From contig JACKET010000008.1 in the NCBI GenBank assembly GCA_020632875.1, positions 124,001 to 188,000 of the forward strand: 64,000 nucleotides of DNA. Direction: 5' to 3'. The stretch comes from Alphaproteobacteria bacterium (lineage in GTDB: Bacteria > Myxococcota_A > UBA796 > GCA-2862545). Within the stretch, counting starts at the first letter, position 1. Each line of letters starts with the position of its first letter. Shown in pieces: positions 1 to 7,638 of the stretch. A model generated the notes under the pieces. That model searched no databases. It had not been told where the DNA came from and saw nothing but the letters and a program-made list of their open reading frames with translations. The position numbers and the translations under genes are program-made.

Positions 1-1
1 G

Positions 2-46
2 CTCGACGCACTCAAGCGCCGCATCGAGGCCTGGCTGCGTGGCTGA
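2..46 (+). CDS. C-terminal end of a truncated upstream gene
   Basis: Frame 2 is open from the window edge and ends at TGA 44-46, giving the tail LDALKRRIEAWLRG. The next gene starts at GTG 39 inside it, the tight overlap usual in this genome. Too little is present to assign a family; the tail looks like an amphipathic helix. Whether it is a real coding end rests only on the overlap and on codon use. Confidence 0.5.
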   Translation, partial: LDALKRRIEAWLRG

Positions 47-473
47 CACCCGTCCCATCGACGAGCCCATCCCGGACGACGAGCCCCTGTACCGAGCCAT
101 CGGCCCCGGGGACGTGCAGGGCGAGCGAGTCGCCGCATCGGCCATCGACCTCGAAGGCACCTCGGTACACCGGGCGAAATACTGCGACGCCCACGTCCCG
201 CTGCTGGCGAACCGGCCCGATCTCGACGGTATCGCCGCGACCACGCCGGGCGCGCTGCCAGGCTCGGTCGTGATCCACGACACCGACTACCGCTTCTTCG
301 CGGTCGACGCGCCGAGCCCGGGCGACGACCACCACGCAGAGATCCGCGTGAACACCGACCGCGACTCGCGCGAGAACAAGCGGAAGATCAAGAGCAAGAG
401 CGCGAAGCTGGCGCTTCGTGAGACTCTCGCGCGGACCTTCCGCATCCACACTCCTCCCGGAGGCCCGTCGTGA
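39..473 (+). CDS. hypothetical soluble protein, 144 aa
   Basis: No signal peptide or membrane segment is visible. The N-terminal half begins with an acidic, Pro-rich run (PIPDDEPLYRAI) followed by a segment around VHRAKYCDAHV; the C-terminal third is basic, with a Lys/Arg cluster RENKRKIKSKSAK near residue 112. The GTG start overlaps the end of the preceding gene, and the TGA stop overlaps the next start as GTGA, so all three are probably co-translated. I do not recognise the family. The PxPDDxxLYR opening resembles small conserved proteins sometimes found as second genes of two-gene units, but I cannot assign a function. Confidence 0.6.
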   Translation: MADTRPIDEPIPDDEPLYRAIGPGDVQGERVAASAIDLEGTSVHRAKYCDAHVPLLANRPDLDGIAATTPGALPGSVVIHDTDYRFFAVDAPSPGDDHHAEIRVNTDRDSRENKRKIKSKSAKLALRETLARTFRIHTPPGGPS

Positions 474-1483
474 AGCAGATCTGGATCCCCCGCGCGGGCG
501 ACCCGTCCGTGCTCGACGTCCGCGAGGCCCCCGACCCCGAGCCGGGTGAAGGCGAGGTGCGCGTCGCGGTCGAAGCGGCGGGCGTGAACTTCGCGGACCT
601 CATGGCCCGGATGGGCGTCTACCCCGATGCTCCGCCGTTCCCGTTCGTCGTCGGGTACGAGGTCGCCGGCGCGATCGACGCGGTGGGCGCGGGCGTCGAC
701 GAAGCGCGGATCGGCGAGCCCGTCGTCGCGATGTGCCGCTTCGGCGGGTACAGCTCGAGCATCGTGGTCTCCGACCAGCAGGCCGTCCGTCGGCCCGGGG
801 GGCTCGATGCCGTGACGGGTGCCGCGATCCCGGTCGTCGGTCTCACGGCGTGGATGCTGTGCGAGATCATGGGGCGCGTGCGCGAGGGCGACCGCGTGCT
901 CGTGCACAGCGCGGCCGGCGGCGTCGGGCTCGCGGCCCTCGACCTCATCAAGTGGCGCGGCGGCACGGCCATCGGCACGGCCAGCGCCAGCAAGCACGAC
1001 TTCCTCCGCGAGCGCGGCTACGACCAGCTGATCGACTACCGCACCGAGGACTTCGAGGCGGCGCTGAAGGGCGAGACCGGCCTCGACCTCATCCTCGACC
1101 CGGTGGGCGGCGACTCGTGGGCCAAGGGCCTGCGCCTGCTCCGTGCCGGCGGGCGCCTCGCGTGCTTCGGCTTCTCCGCGCAGGCCGACTCGAACCGCCG
1201 CAGCATGCTCTCGACGCTGCGCACGGTCGCCTCGGTGCCGTGGCTGAAGGTCAACCCGATCACGCTGATGAACGAGAACCACGGCGTGCTCGGGGTGAAC
1301 ATGGGCCACCTGTGGGACGAGGGCGAGCGCGTCACCGGCTGGCTCGCGTCGCTCCTCGACCTGTGGGCGCAGGGCGTGCTCCGCCCCCACGTCCACGCGA
1401 CCTACCCGTTCGAGCAGGCCGCCGAAGCCCACCAGCTCATCCACGATCGGAAGAGCTTCGGAAAGGTGATCCTCACGCCGTGA
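470..1483 (+). CDS. zinc-independent quinone oxidoreductase-like protein (MDR superfamily)
   Basis: This 337-aa protein has the medium-chain dehydrogenase/reductase layout: an N-terminal GroES-like domain (GVNFADLMARMGVYP; PFVVGYEVAG) and a Rossmann domain with the nucleotide-binding turn SAAGGVGLAALDL near residue 148. It lacks both the catalytic Cys/His set and the four-Cys structural zinc loop, which places it with NADPH:quinone oxidoreductases and VAT-1-like proteins rather than alcohol dehydrogenases. The family reduces quinones or enones with NADPH in the cytoplasm; the substrate here is unknown. The GTG start overlaps the previous stop (GTGA). It converges on the lipoprotein gene ending at 1502. 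Confidence 0.85.
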   Translation: MKQIWIPRAGDPSVLDVREAPDPEPGEGEVRVAVEAAGVNFADLMARMGVYPDAPPFPFVVGYEVAGAIDAVGAGVDEARIGEPVVAMCRFGGYSSSIVVSDQQAVRRPGGLDAVTGAAIPVVGLTAWMLCEIMGRVREGDRVLVHSAAGGVGLAALDLIKWRGGTAIGTASASKHDFLRERGYDQLIDYRTEDFEAALKGETGLDLILDPVGGDSWAKGLRLLRAGGRLACFGFSAQADSNRRSMLSTLRTVASVPWLKVNPITLMNENHGVLGVNMGHLWDEGERVTGWLASLLDLWAQGVLRPHVHATYPFEQAAEAHQLIHDRKSFGKVILTP

Positions 1484-1501
1484 GGGCACCTCGACGGCGG
1501 A

Positions 1502-2542
1502 TCAGAACGGCGTGGCCCGGCAGGACACGTCGATCCGCTCCTTCTTCCCGCCGCACTCCTTGAAGCGCGCCATGTGGAAGATGCCGATCTGCTTGCCGCC
1601 GATGTCGCGCACGTGCCCGTCGTCGAAGGCGTACTCGGCGCGCCAGATCAGGCGGCCGTCGGCGTTCGTGGTCGGCGTCTGGCCCTGCTGGAGCGGCAGC
1701 CAGCCCGCGTACGTGTCGAAGCTGTAGGTGCAGCCCTCTTCGGGCTTCGACCCGGTCTCGCCGGTGTGGAAGTAGTAGATCGCCTTGCCGGGCGCGTGCG
1801 TGGGCGCCGCCTCGAGGGGCTTCGTGGGGAACTCGTCGGTCTCGAGATCCCACAGGTCGGCCTGGTTGTCGCAGTGCTCGAACATCCAGGGCTGATCGGC
1901 CTTCACGAACGGGTTCGTGCCGACGGGGTTGGAGTCTTCGCGCTTCTCGCCGTCGTAGAGCGTCCAGTAAAGGTCGTCGATGCGCAGCCGGCACTTCTTC
2001 TCGTCGACCTTCGCGTAGAGCTGGCCCTGGAGCTTGTTGCCGAGGTTCGCCCGGCGCAGCTTCCACATCTTGTAGGCCTTCTCTTCGCCCTTCTCGGCCT
2101 CTTTGTGCGCGCTCTTCGCGGCATCCATGGCCTTGTCGATCTCTTCGTCGGAGGCGTTCGACCCGAGCTTCTTGAGCTTCTTGGCCGTGCACGACTTGTC
2201 CCACGCGAGGAGCGCTTCGCACCAGTCCTGCAGGCGCTCCTTCTCGGAGCACTTCTGCTCGAACTTGCCGTCTTTCTCCTGCTTCTCGCAGTCGTACGTG
2301 TAGATGTCGCCGAGCGACATCGCCGTGTACTTCGCCTTGAGCCCGCCATCGTCGACGAACGTGAGCCGGGCGAGCGCGTTGAGCTTGTCGGGGCCGTCGG
2401 GCTGGGCCTCGCTCATGATGAACGACTTCCCGGCGAGGTTGTCGACGGTGAGGTCGCAGGGCGGCTCGCTGATCCCGCCGGTGCAGGCGAGCGAGAAGCC
2501 GATGACGACCGCGGAGGGCAGCAGGGCGAGAGAGGCGCGCAT
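1502..2542 (-). CDS. putative lipoprotein, 346 aa, Lys/Glu-rich
   Basis: The ATG at 2542 gives a hydrophobic leader ending FSLACTGG, a lipoprotein-like signal with Cys20 (the -3 residue is Ser, so the lipobox is imperfect). The mature part has a highly charged helical stretch at about 100-175 and several Cys pairs, and ends with a domain rich in aromatic residues (WFxxY-type strands) that could be a small beta fold. It starts 2 bp after the stop of the cyclophilin gene and is surely in one transcript with it. Upstream extension of this frame over the cyclophilin gene is an antisense-frame artefact. No family recognised; role in the periplasm or outer membrane is inferred. Confidence 0.75.
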   Translation of the reverse strand: MRASLALLPSAVVIGFSLACTGGISEPPCDLTVDNLAGKSFIMSEAQPDGPDKLNALARLTFVDDGGLKAKYTAMSLGDIYTYDCEKQEKDGKFEQKCSEKERLQDWCEALLAWDKSCTAKKLKKLGSNASDEEIDKAMDAAKSAHKEAEKGEEKAYKMWKLRRANLGNKLQGQLYAKVDEKKCRLRIDDLYWTLYDGEKREDSNPVGTNPFVKADQPWMFEHCDNQADLWDLETDEFPTKPLEAAPTHAPGKAIYYFHTGETGSKPEEGCTYSFDTYAGWLPLQQGQTPTTNADGRLIWRAEYAFDDGHVRDIGGKQIGIFHMARFKECGGKKERIDVSCRATPF

Positions 2543-2544
2543 CG

Positions 2545-3294
2545 TCACTTCCTGGAGATCTGGATGGTCTGGATGGTCACGGGCTCGACGGGCGTGCTGC
2601 CCTTGACCTCGACGTTGATGATGTCCTGCACCACCGGCATGTCGCACTTGCCGAAGATCGTGTGGCGCCCGTTGAGGTGCGCCGGACGGCTGTCGGTGAT
2701 GAAGAACTGCGAGCCGTTCGTGCCGGGGCCCGCATTCGCCATCGCGAGCTGGCCGGGCTCGTCGAACTGCAGGCCGTTCGCGACCTCGTCTTCGAAGCGG
2801 TAGCCGGGGCCGCCGCGGCCGCTGCCGAGCGGATCGCCGCCCTGGATCATGAAGCCCTTGATGACGCGGTGGAAGATCGTGCCGTCGTAGAGCTTCCGCT
2901 TCACCGGCGTGTTGTTCGCCGGGTCGGTCCACTCCTTGCTGCCCTCGGCGAGGCCGACGAAGTTCGCCACCGTGAGCGGCGACTTGTCGGTGAACAGGTC
3001 GCAGTGGATGTCGCCCTTGTTCGTCTTGATCGTGGCGCTGACCTTCGACTCGCGGGTGAGGTTGGCCTCGGCGAGCCACTTGTCGATCTTCTCGGTGTCG
3101 GGGCCCTTGGGCGTGGGGCGCCCCGGGGGGGTGCGCTGCATCTTCGCCTGCTGCTCGAGCTTGGCGACCTGGCCCTTGAGCTGGGCGACCTCGGTCTGGA
3201 GCGCATCGCGCTCGGCGACGACCTTGTCGTGCTCGGCCTGGGGCACGCCACAGGCGGCCAGCGCGAGCAGGGACAGCAACGACAGCTTCCGCAT
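2545..3294 (-). CDS. peptidyl-prolyl cis-trans isomerase lipoprotein, cyclophilin type
   Basis: The 249-aa protein begins with a lipoprotein signal (LLALAAC, Cys15), then a coiled coil (about 20-52), a Pro-rich linker, and a cyclophilin domain from about residue 85. Conserved cyclophilin signatures are present: FHRVIKGFMIQGGD (catalytic Arg of FHR), a GPGTNGSQFFIT segment and HTIFGK. The family isomerises Xaa-Pro bonds during folding; the lipid anchor and coiled coil suggest a periplasmic or outer-membrane folding factor held away from the membrane. It heads a two-gene operon with the lipoprotein ending at 1502. A GGAG-like site precedes the ATG. Confidence 0.92.
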   Translation of the reverse strand: MRKLSLLSLLALAACGVPQAEHDKVVAERDALQTEVAQLKGQVAKLEQQAKMQRTPPGRPTPKGPDTEKIDKWLAEANLTRESKVSATIKTNKGDIHCDLFTDKSPLTVANFVGLAEGSKEWTDPANNTPVKRKLYDGTIFHRVIKGFMIQGGDPLGSGRGGPGYRFEDEVANGLQFDEPGQLAMANAGPGTNGSQFFITDSRPAHLNGRHTIFGKCDMPVVQDIINVEVKGSTPVEPVTIQTIQISRK

Positions 3295-3336
3295 GAGAGT
3301 CCTCCGGTGGATGGGGCGGATAACCGCGTGCTAGTG

Positions 3337-3358
3337 AGGGCTCCACAACCGGAGCCCT
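3337..3358 (+). promoter_or_regulatory. 8-bp stem-loop masking the ribosome binding site of the 3361 gene
   Basis: AGGGCTCC (3337-3344) and GGAGCCCT (3351-3358) are perfectly complementary around a 6-nt loop. The Shine-Dalgarno-like GGAG at 3351-3354 lies in the 3' arm, 6 nt before the ATG at 3361. If the transcript starts upstream of 3337 the site would be sequestered. A TAGTGA hexamer at 3332-3337 could instead be a -10 element, in which case the full stem would not form in the RNA. Confidence 0.4.
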
Positions 3359-3360
3359 GT

Positions 3361-3591
3361 ATGCACACCATCTTCCTCCGCACCGCGCTGTTCACCCTCC
3401 CGAAGGACGGCCACGTCCCCATCGGAACGCTGATCATCGAGGGCGAAATCGTCGACCGTCCCGCAGGTGGCCTCGTCGTCATCGCGAAGACGTTCAAGGA
3501 CGAGCGCGGGCGGGATCTCGCGGGCTCCCAGGTCGAGCTCCAGCTCCCCTGGTCGAAGATCGATCACATCTGGGTCACGGCGAACCCGTAG
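3361..3591 (+). CDS. small conserved-looking protein, 76 aa
   Basis: The ATG at 3361 follows GGAG with 6 nt spacing. The product (MHTIFLRTALFTLP...) has no signal peptide and alternates hydrophobic and polar residues in a beta-rich pattern (FTLPKDGHVPIGTLIIEGEIV; GGLVVIAKTF), suggesting a small beta-barrel fold. It is divergent from the cyclophilin operon and converges, with a 17-bp overlap, on the gene ending at 3575. I do not recognise the family. Codon use is typical of the window, and the clear ribosome site supports a real gene. Confidence 0.65.
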   Translation: MHTIFLRTALFTLPKDGHVPIGTLIIEGEIVDRPAGGLVVIAKTFKDERGRDLAGSQVELQLPWSKIDHIWVTANP

Positions 3592-4237
3592 GGATCTGCT
3601 GGCGCAGCGCGGCCACCGCGTCGGCTGCGCCCGGATCCGCCGTCTCGATCGCATCGAGCAGCGTCGTCGCCTGATCGTAGAGCGGACGGACGCGCTTCTC
3701 GAGGATCGCCTGATCGTCGCGGCCCTCGGAGGGCGAGAACGGCGCCCGCAGCGAGAGCTCGGCCATGATCAGCCGGATCTCGACCTGCTCGAGCTTCGCT
3801 TCGGTCTCGCCCTCGCCCTCGACGGACGCGAGCACGCGATCGAGGTTCGAGAACGCCCGGATCTTGTCGGTGTAGGCGTTGCGGAACGCGCGCTGATCCT
3901 GGCCGGGCTCGGGGTTCGCAGCGGGATGCCAGTCGATCGCGTCGAACGCGCGGCGGAGCGCCTCGGCGGACGGGGCGGGACCGGGCGGACGCGGCTTCTT
4001 CTCGGGGACCCACCCCTCGGGCGGAGCGATCTTCTCCCCGTTCGCGTCGACCCCCTCCCACGTCTTCGACGGCGCGGGGGACGGCCCGGGACGCGGGGGC
4101 GCCACTCCCGCGGCTTCGGTGGGAGCCGGCTGGACCGGGGCCGCGTCGGGGGTCTCTGCGGGCCCGATGGCGACCCAGGCCGCCAGGGCGATGCCGAGGG
4201 AGGCCATCACCGCGAGGCCGATCCGCTGGGGGTTCAT
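3575..4237 (-). CDS. membrane-anchored periplasmic protein with Pro-rich linker, 220 aa
   Basis: The N-terminus (residues 6-25, IGLAVMASLGIALAAW) is an uncleaved signal anchor or signal peptide. Residues 30-95 are Pro/Ala-rich with a WEGVD...PPEGWVP segment, then a helical domain of about 120 residues rich in Arg and Glu. The ATG overlaps the stop of lnt as ATGA, so it is translated together with apolipoprotein N-acyltransferase. No family recognised. The position suggests a role at the inner membrane or periplasm, which is inference. Confidence 0.7.
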   Translation of the reverse strand: MNPQRIGLAVMASLGIALAAWVAIGPAETPDAAPVQPAPTEAAGVAPPRPGPSPAPSKTWEGVDANGEKIAPPEGWVPEKKPRPPGPAPSAEALRRAFDAIDWHPAANPEPGQDQRAFRNAYTDKIRAFSNLDRVLASVEGEGETEAKLEQVEIRLIMAELSLRAPFSPSEGRDDQAILEKRVRPLYDQATTLLDAIETADPGAADAVAALRQQIPTGSP

Positions 4238-5799
4238 GAGGTCTCCCTGGGAGCGAGGCGCGCCCGCGCCTCGAGCGCGAGCACGAAGAGGAAGCACAAC
4301 CCGACGAACCAGTCGCCGAAGCGGGCGTAGAAGGTCGGGAACGTGGCGAGGCGGACCTCGACGAGCCGACGGGCCGGCACGAACAGCTCGGTCTCGGCGT
4401 GGATGACGCCGTGCGGCTCGGCCACGAAGGAGATCCCGGAGTAGGTGCTGCGGATCATCGGCACCCCGAGCTCGGTCGTGCGGGACGCCGCGAGCATCCC
4501 GTGCTGCCAGGGCGCCGCGCTGTCGCCGAACCACGCGTCGTTCGTGACGTTCACGAACAGCCCGGGATCGTCGAACGATCGGCACGTGTCCGGCAGGATC
4601 GCCTCGTAGCAGATGGGTGCGGCGATGGTGGTGCCCGCCACGGCCAGGAGCGTCGGCTCGGTGCCCGCGCGGAAGTCGCCGATGCCGCCGATCGCGTTCG
4701 CCAGCCAGGGGACGTACTCGCCGAACGGGAAGTACTCGCCGAACGGCAGCGGCACCATCTTGTCGTAGCTGCCCACGACCTCGCCGGACTCGTCGAACGC
4801 GTAGACGCTGTTGAAGACCTCGATCCCGTCGTCGGTGTCGAGGACGGTGCCCGCGCCGACGACGATGGGCGCGTGGGCGTCCTTCGCGAGCTTGCCGATG
4901 ATGTTGCGGTACCGGTTGCCGCGGCGCTTCTCGGTCTCGTTGCGCCCGCGGACGTTGAGGTACGGCGCGGCCCCCTCCGGCCACACGATCAGGTCGACGG
5001 TGTCGCGCGGGATGCCCTTCGTCCACTCGATCCACTCGGCCGCGCCGCGCTGGCTGCCCATCTCGAGGCGCTCGATCATCGTCACGCCGCTCTGCAGCTG
5101 CGCCAGCCGGACGACGCGGGCCTCGCGGAGCCCCTGCTCGACGGCCTCGAAGCGGTAGACGCCGTAGCTCACCGTCGCGAGCAGGCACGCGCCGAACGCC
5201 GCGGCCGCGATGCCCGGCGGCTCGGCGTCGCCCTCGACCCGCCGGTAGAACCACTCGCCCAGCACGGCATTGCCGAAGAAGATCAGGAAGGTCAGGCCCC
5301 ACACGCCGGTGATCCCGACCACCTGCCACACGACGGGCACCTGGTACTGCCCGACCCCGTGGTTGTAGGGGAACAGGAAGATCTTCATGCACAGGTACTC
5401 GAGCACGACCCACAGCGCCGGCCACGCGACGACCCACCACGTGCCGAGCCGCCTGCGCATCGGGTGCACGCTGCCCCAGAGCAGCGCGTACGGGGCGCCG
5501 AACACCGACGCGAACAGCAGCAGGATGGCGAACGCCAGGATGAACGGCAGGTTGCTGAACAGGTCGATCGTGTCGATGAGCCAGCGGAAGATCGCCGCGA
5601 CCCCGAACACCCCGTAGAGGTACCCGAGCCAGCGGTTCGAGCGCGGCGTGTCGGGCCTCAGCACCCAGAACATCGGCACGAGCCCGACCCACTGGATCCA
5701 GTGCAGGTTCGTGGGCGGCGCCTCGAGCGACATCAGCAGGCACGCCGCGAGCGTGACGACCGCACGCACCGCGAGGCTGTCGCGGAGCGTGCCTACCAA
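4234..5799 (-). CDS. lnt: apolipoprotein N-acyltransferase
   Basis: Lnt transfers the third acyl chain from phospholipid to the N-terminal Cys of lipoproteins in the inner membrane. The ~521-aa product has about seven membrane helices in the first 200 residues and one at the C-terminus (GDWFVGLCFLFVLAL), flanking a nitrilase-fold domain. The catalytic triad is visible: Glu in IVWPEGA, Lys in SYDKMVPLPFGEY, Cys in APICYEAI. I chose TTG 5799 because GGGAG sits 5 nt upstream and it overlaps the stop of the enoyl-CoA hydratase; GTG 5769 is the alternative. It fits the unusually high number of lipoproteins encoded nearby. Confidence 0.93.
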   Translation of the reverse strand: MVGTLRDSLAVRAVVTLAACLLMSLEAPPTNLHWIQWVGLVPMFWVLRPDTPRSNRWLGYLYGVFGVAAIFRWLIDTIDLFSNLPFILAFAILLLFASVFGAPYALLWGSVHPMRRRLGTWWVVAWPALWVVLEYLCMKIFLFPYNHGVGQYQVPVVWQVVGITGVWGLTFLIFFGNAVLGEWFYRRVEGDAEPPGIAAAAFGACLLATVSYGVYRFEAVEQGLREARVVRLAQLQSGVTMIERLEMGSQRGAAEWIEWTKGIPRDTVDLIVWPEGAAPYLNVRGRNETEKRRGNRYRNIIGKLAKDAHAPIVVGAGTVLDTDDGIEVFNSVYAFDESGEVVGSYDKMVPLPFGEYFPFGEYVPWLANAIGGIGDFRAGTEPTLLAVAGTTIAAPICYEAILPDTCRSFDDPGLFVNVTNDAWFGDSAAPWQHGMLAASRTTELGVPMIRSTYSGISFVAEPHGVIHAETELFVPARRLVEVRLATFPTFYARFGDWFVGLCFLFVLALEARARLAPRETS

Positions 5800-6590
5800 C
5801 GGGGCTCCCGCTTGGCGGCGAACGACGCGAGCCCCTCGGTCACCTCGCCGCTGACGAGGGCCCGGGCCCCCGCTTCGGTCTCGATCTCGAACCGCTCGTC
5901 GTCGCCGAGCTCGTCGGCATGCCGGAGCGCGAGGAGCGCCTGCCGCGTGGCCGTCGGCGACGCCTTCAGGATGCGGGCCGCCACGGCGCGGGCCCGCTCG
6001 AGCGCCGTGCCGTCGTGCACGACCTCGTTCACGAGGCCCCAACGCTCCGCCTTGATCGCGCCGATCCGCTCGCCGGTCAGGATGAGCTCGGACGCCCGGG
6101 AGCGCCCGATCAGCTTGGACAGCCGCACCGTGCCGCCCACGTCGGGCACCATCCCGAACTGCGTCTCGGGCATGGAGAACACCGCGCTCTCGCCCGCGAT
6201 GCGCAGGTCGGCGGCCAGCGCGAGCTCGAGCCCGCCCCCGAGACACGCGCCCTCGATCGCGCAGATCACGACCGCGGGGAGTCGCGCGAACACGCCGAAC
6301 GACGCCTTGAGGTGCCGGATGACCTCGGAGAGGCGGTACGTGTCGTGCGCCGCGACGAGCGGGGCGATCCGGGCCAGCAGCGGGTTGGAGGGCGACAGAT
6401 CCATCCCCGCGCAGAAATGCTCGCCTTCGCCGCTGAGGATGACGACCCGTGGGTAGGCGTCGTGGAGCGCCAGCCCCTCCCGCCGGAGCGCCTGCCAGAG
6501 ATCGTCGTCGAGCGCGTTCCGGTGCGACGGCCGCGCGAGCGTGACCTCGACGATCTCGCCCGTCCGCTCGACCCGCAGCGTATCCGCCAT
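5793..6590 (-). CDS. enoyl-CoA hydratase/isomerase family protein
   Basis: The 265-aa length is normal for a single-domain crotonase. The oxyanion-hole segments are clear: GEGEHFCAGMDLS near residue 56 and CAIEGACLGGGLELALAAD near 100, followed by FGMVPDVGGTVRL, where crotonases carry the second catalytic Glu/Asp. The family hydrates or isomerises enoyl-CoA thioesters in the cytoplasm; the exact substrate cannot be read from sequence. It is the first gene of an operon with lnt and the 220-aa anchored protein, and is divergent from ppk2 (55-bp gap). Confidence 0.9.
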   Translation of the reverse strand: MADTLRVERTGEIVEVTLARPSHRNALDDDLWQALRREGLALHDAYPRVVILSGEGEHFCAGMDLSPSNPLLARIAPLVAAHDTYRLSEVIRHLKASFGVFARLPAVVICAIEGACLGGGLELALAADLRIAGESAVFSMPETQFGMVPDVGGTVRLSKLIGRSRASELILTGERIGAIKAERWGLVNEVVHDGTALERARAVAARILKASPTATRQALLALRHADELGDDERFEIETEAGARALVSGEVTEGLASFAAKREPRW

Positions 6591-6645
6591 CCGCCCCCTC
6601 CCATCGAGTGCGCGGTACTGTATCCCGCACCCCACCGGAGGACGC

Positions 6646-7515
6646 ATGTTCGAAGGCGTCAGCAGTCCCTGGCGAGTCCCGTACGACGGCTCGTTCCGCA
6701 TCGGCGAGGCGGCGACGTCCGTCCCGTCCCCACCGTCCAAGAAGAAGTCGAGGAAGAGCCTCGAAGCGAGCGTCGCGCGCATGCGCGAGCTGCAGGACGT
6801 GCTCTACGCGCAGGACAAGTACGCCGTCCTGATCGTGTTCCAGGCGATGGACGCCGCGGGCAAGGACAGCACGCTGCGCGCGGTGATGACGGGCGTGAAC
6901 CCGGCGGGCTGCCAGGTGTTCTCGTTCAAGCAGCCCTCGACGCTCGAGCTCGACCACGACTTCCTGTGGCGCACGGCGCAGTGCATGCCCGAGCGCGGCC
7001 GGATCGGCATCTTCAACCGCAGCTACTACGAAGAGGTGCTGGTGGTGAAGGTGCACCCCGAGTACCTCCCGGCCCAGCGCCTGCCCTACCAGGTCGAGCC
7101 CGACCTGCTCTGGGCCCAGCGCTACGAGTCGATCCGCGACAACGAGCTCCACCTCGCGCGGAACGGGCTCGTGGTCCTGAAGTTCTTCCTGAACGTCTCG
7201 AAGGACGAGCAGCGGCGGCGCTTCCTCTCCCGCATCGACGACCCGTCGAAGAACTGGAAGTTCAGCCACGGCGACCTCGAGGAGCGCGCGCTGTGGCCGA
7301 AGTACATGGCCGCCTACGAGACCGCGGTGAACGAGACGAGCCGCCCCTGGGCGCCCTGGTACGCGATCCCGGCCGACGACAAGCCGCTGATGCGGGCCAC
7401 CGTGGCCGACATCATCGTGCGCTCGCTCGAGAGCCTCGATCTGCACTACCCGGTGCTCGACGATCGCGGGCACGCCCGCCTGGCCGAGGCGAAGAAGGAG
7501 CTGCTCGCCGAGTGA
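6646..7515 (+). CDS. ppk2: polyphosphate kinase 2 family protein
   Basis: PPK2 enzymes phosphorylate nucleoside mono- or diphosphates with polyphosphate. The 289-aa product shows the P-loop-like MDAAGKDS (68-75), the lid-region NRSYYEEVLVVKVHPE and the conserved SKNWKFSHGDLEER and APWYAIPADDK blocks. The length and the absence of a second domain match the class that acts on (d)AMP/ADP-type substrates, but class I/II/III cannot be decided by eye. CGGAGG lies 5 nt before the ATG, and TACTGT at 6616-6621 is a possible -10 element. It is a single gene between divergent and co-directional neighbours. Confidence 0.92.
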   Translation: MFEGVSSPWRVPYDGSFRIGEAATSVPSPPSKKKSRKSLEASVARMRELQDVLYAQDKYAVLIVFQAMDAAGKDSTLRAVMTGVNPAGCQVFSFKQPSTLELDHDFLWRTAQCMPERGRIGIFNRSYYEEVLVVKVHPEYLPAQRLPYQVEPDLLWAQRYESIRDNELHLARNGLVVLKFFLNVSKDEQRRRFLSRIDDPSKNWKFSHGDLEERALWPKYMAAYETAVNETSRPWAPWYAIPADDKPLMRATVADIIVRSLESLDLHYPVLDDRGHARLAEAKKELLAE

Positions 7516-7638
7516 CCCGCGCCTTCACAAACCGTTGACCGCCGCCCCGTGAGCAGATCGCACATTCGCCCCACGCCTTGGGTAGGGTGACTGCACGGTC
7601 CGCACCCGGCGGCCGGTTTGCGCTTGCGGGAGGTCAGG

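Noticed and set aside
287..1489. Long minus-strand frame (400 codons) opposite the quinone-oxidoreductase gene
   Set aside because: Arg/Ala/His-rich composition typical of the antisense frame of a GC-rich gene; no motif, no ribosome site, and the plus strand encodes a clear family member.
4399..7538. Long plus-strand frames over lnt and the enoyl-CoA hydratase
   Set aside because: Low-complexity Arg/Asp/Glu/His products opposite well-supported minus-strand genes; codon positions are those of an antisense frame.
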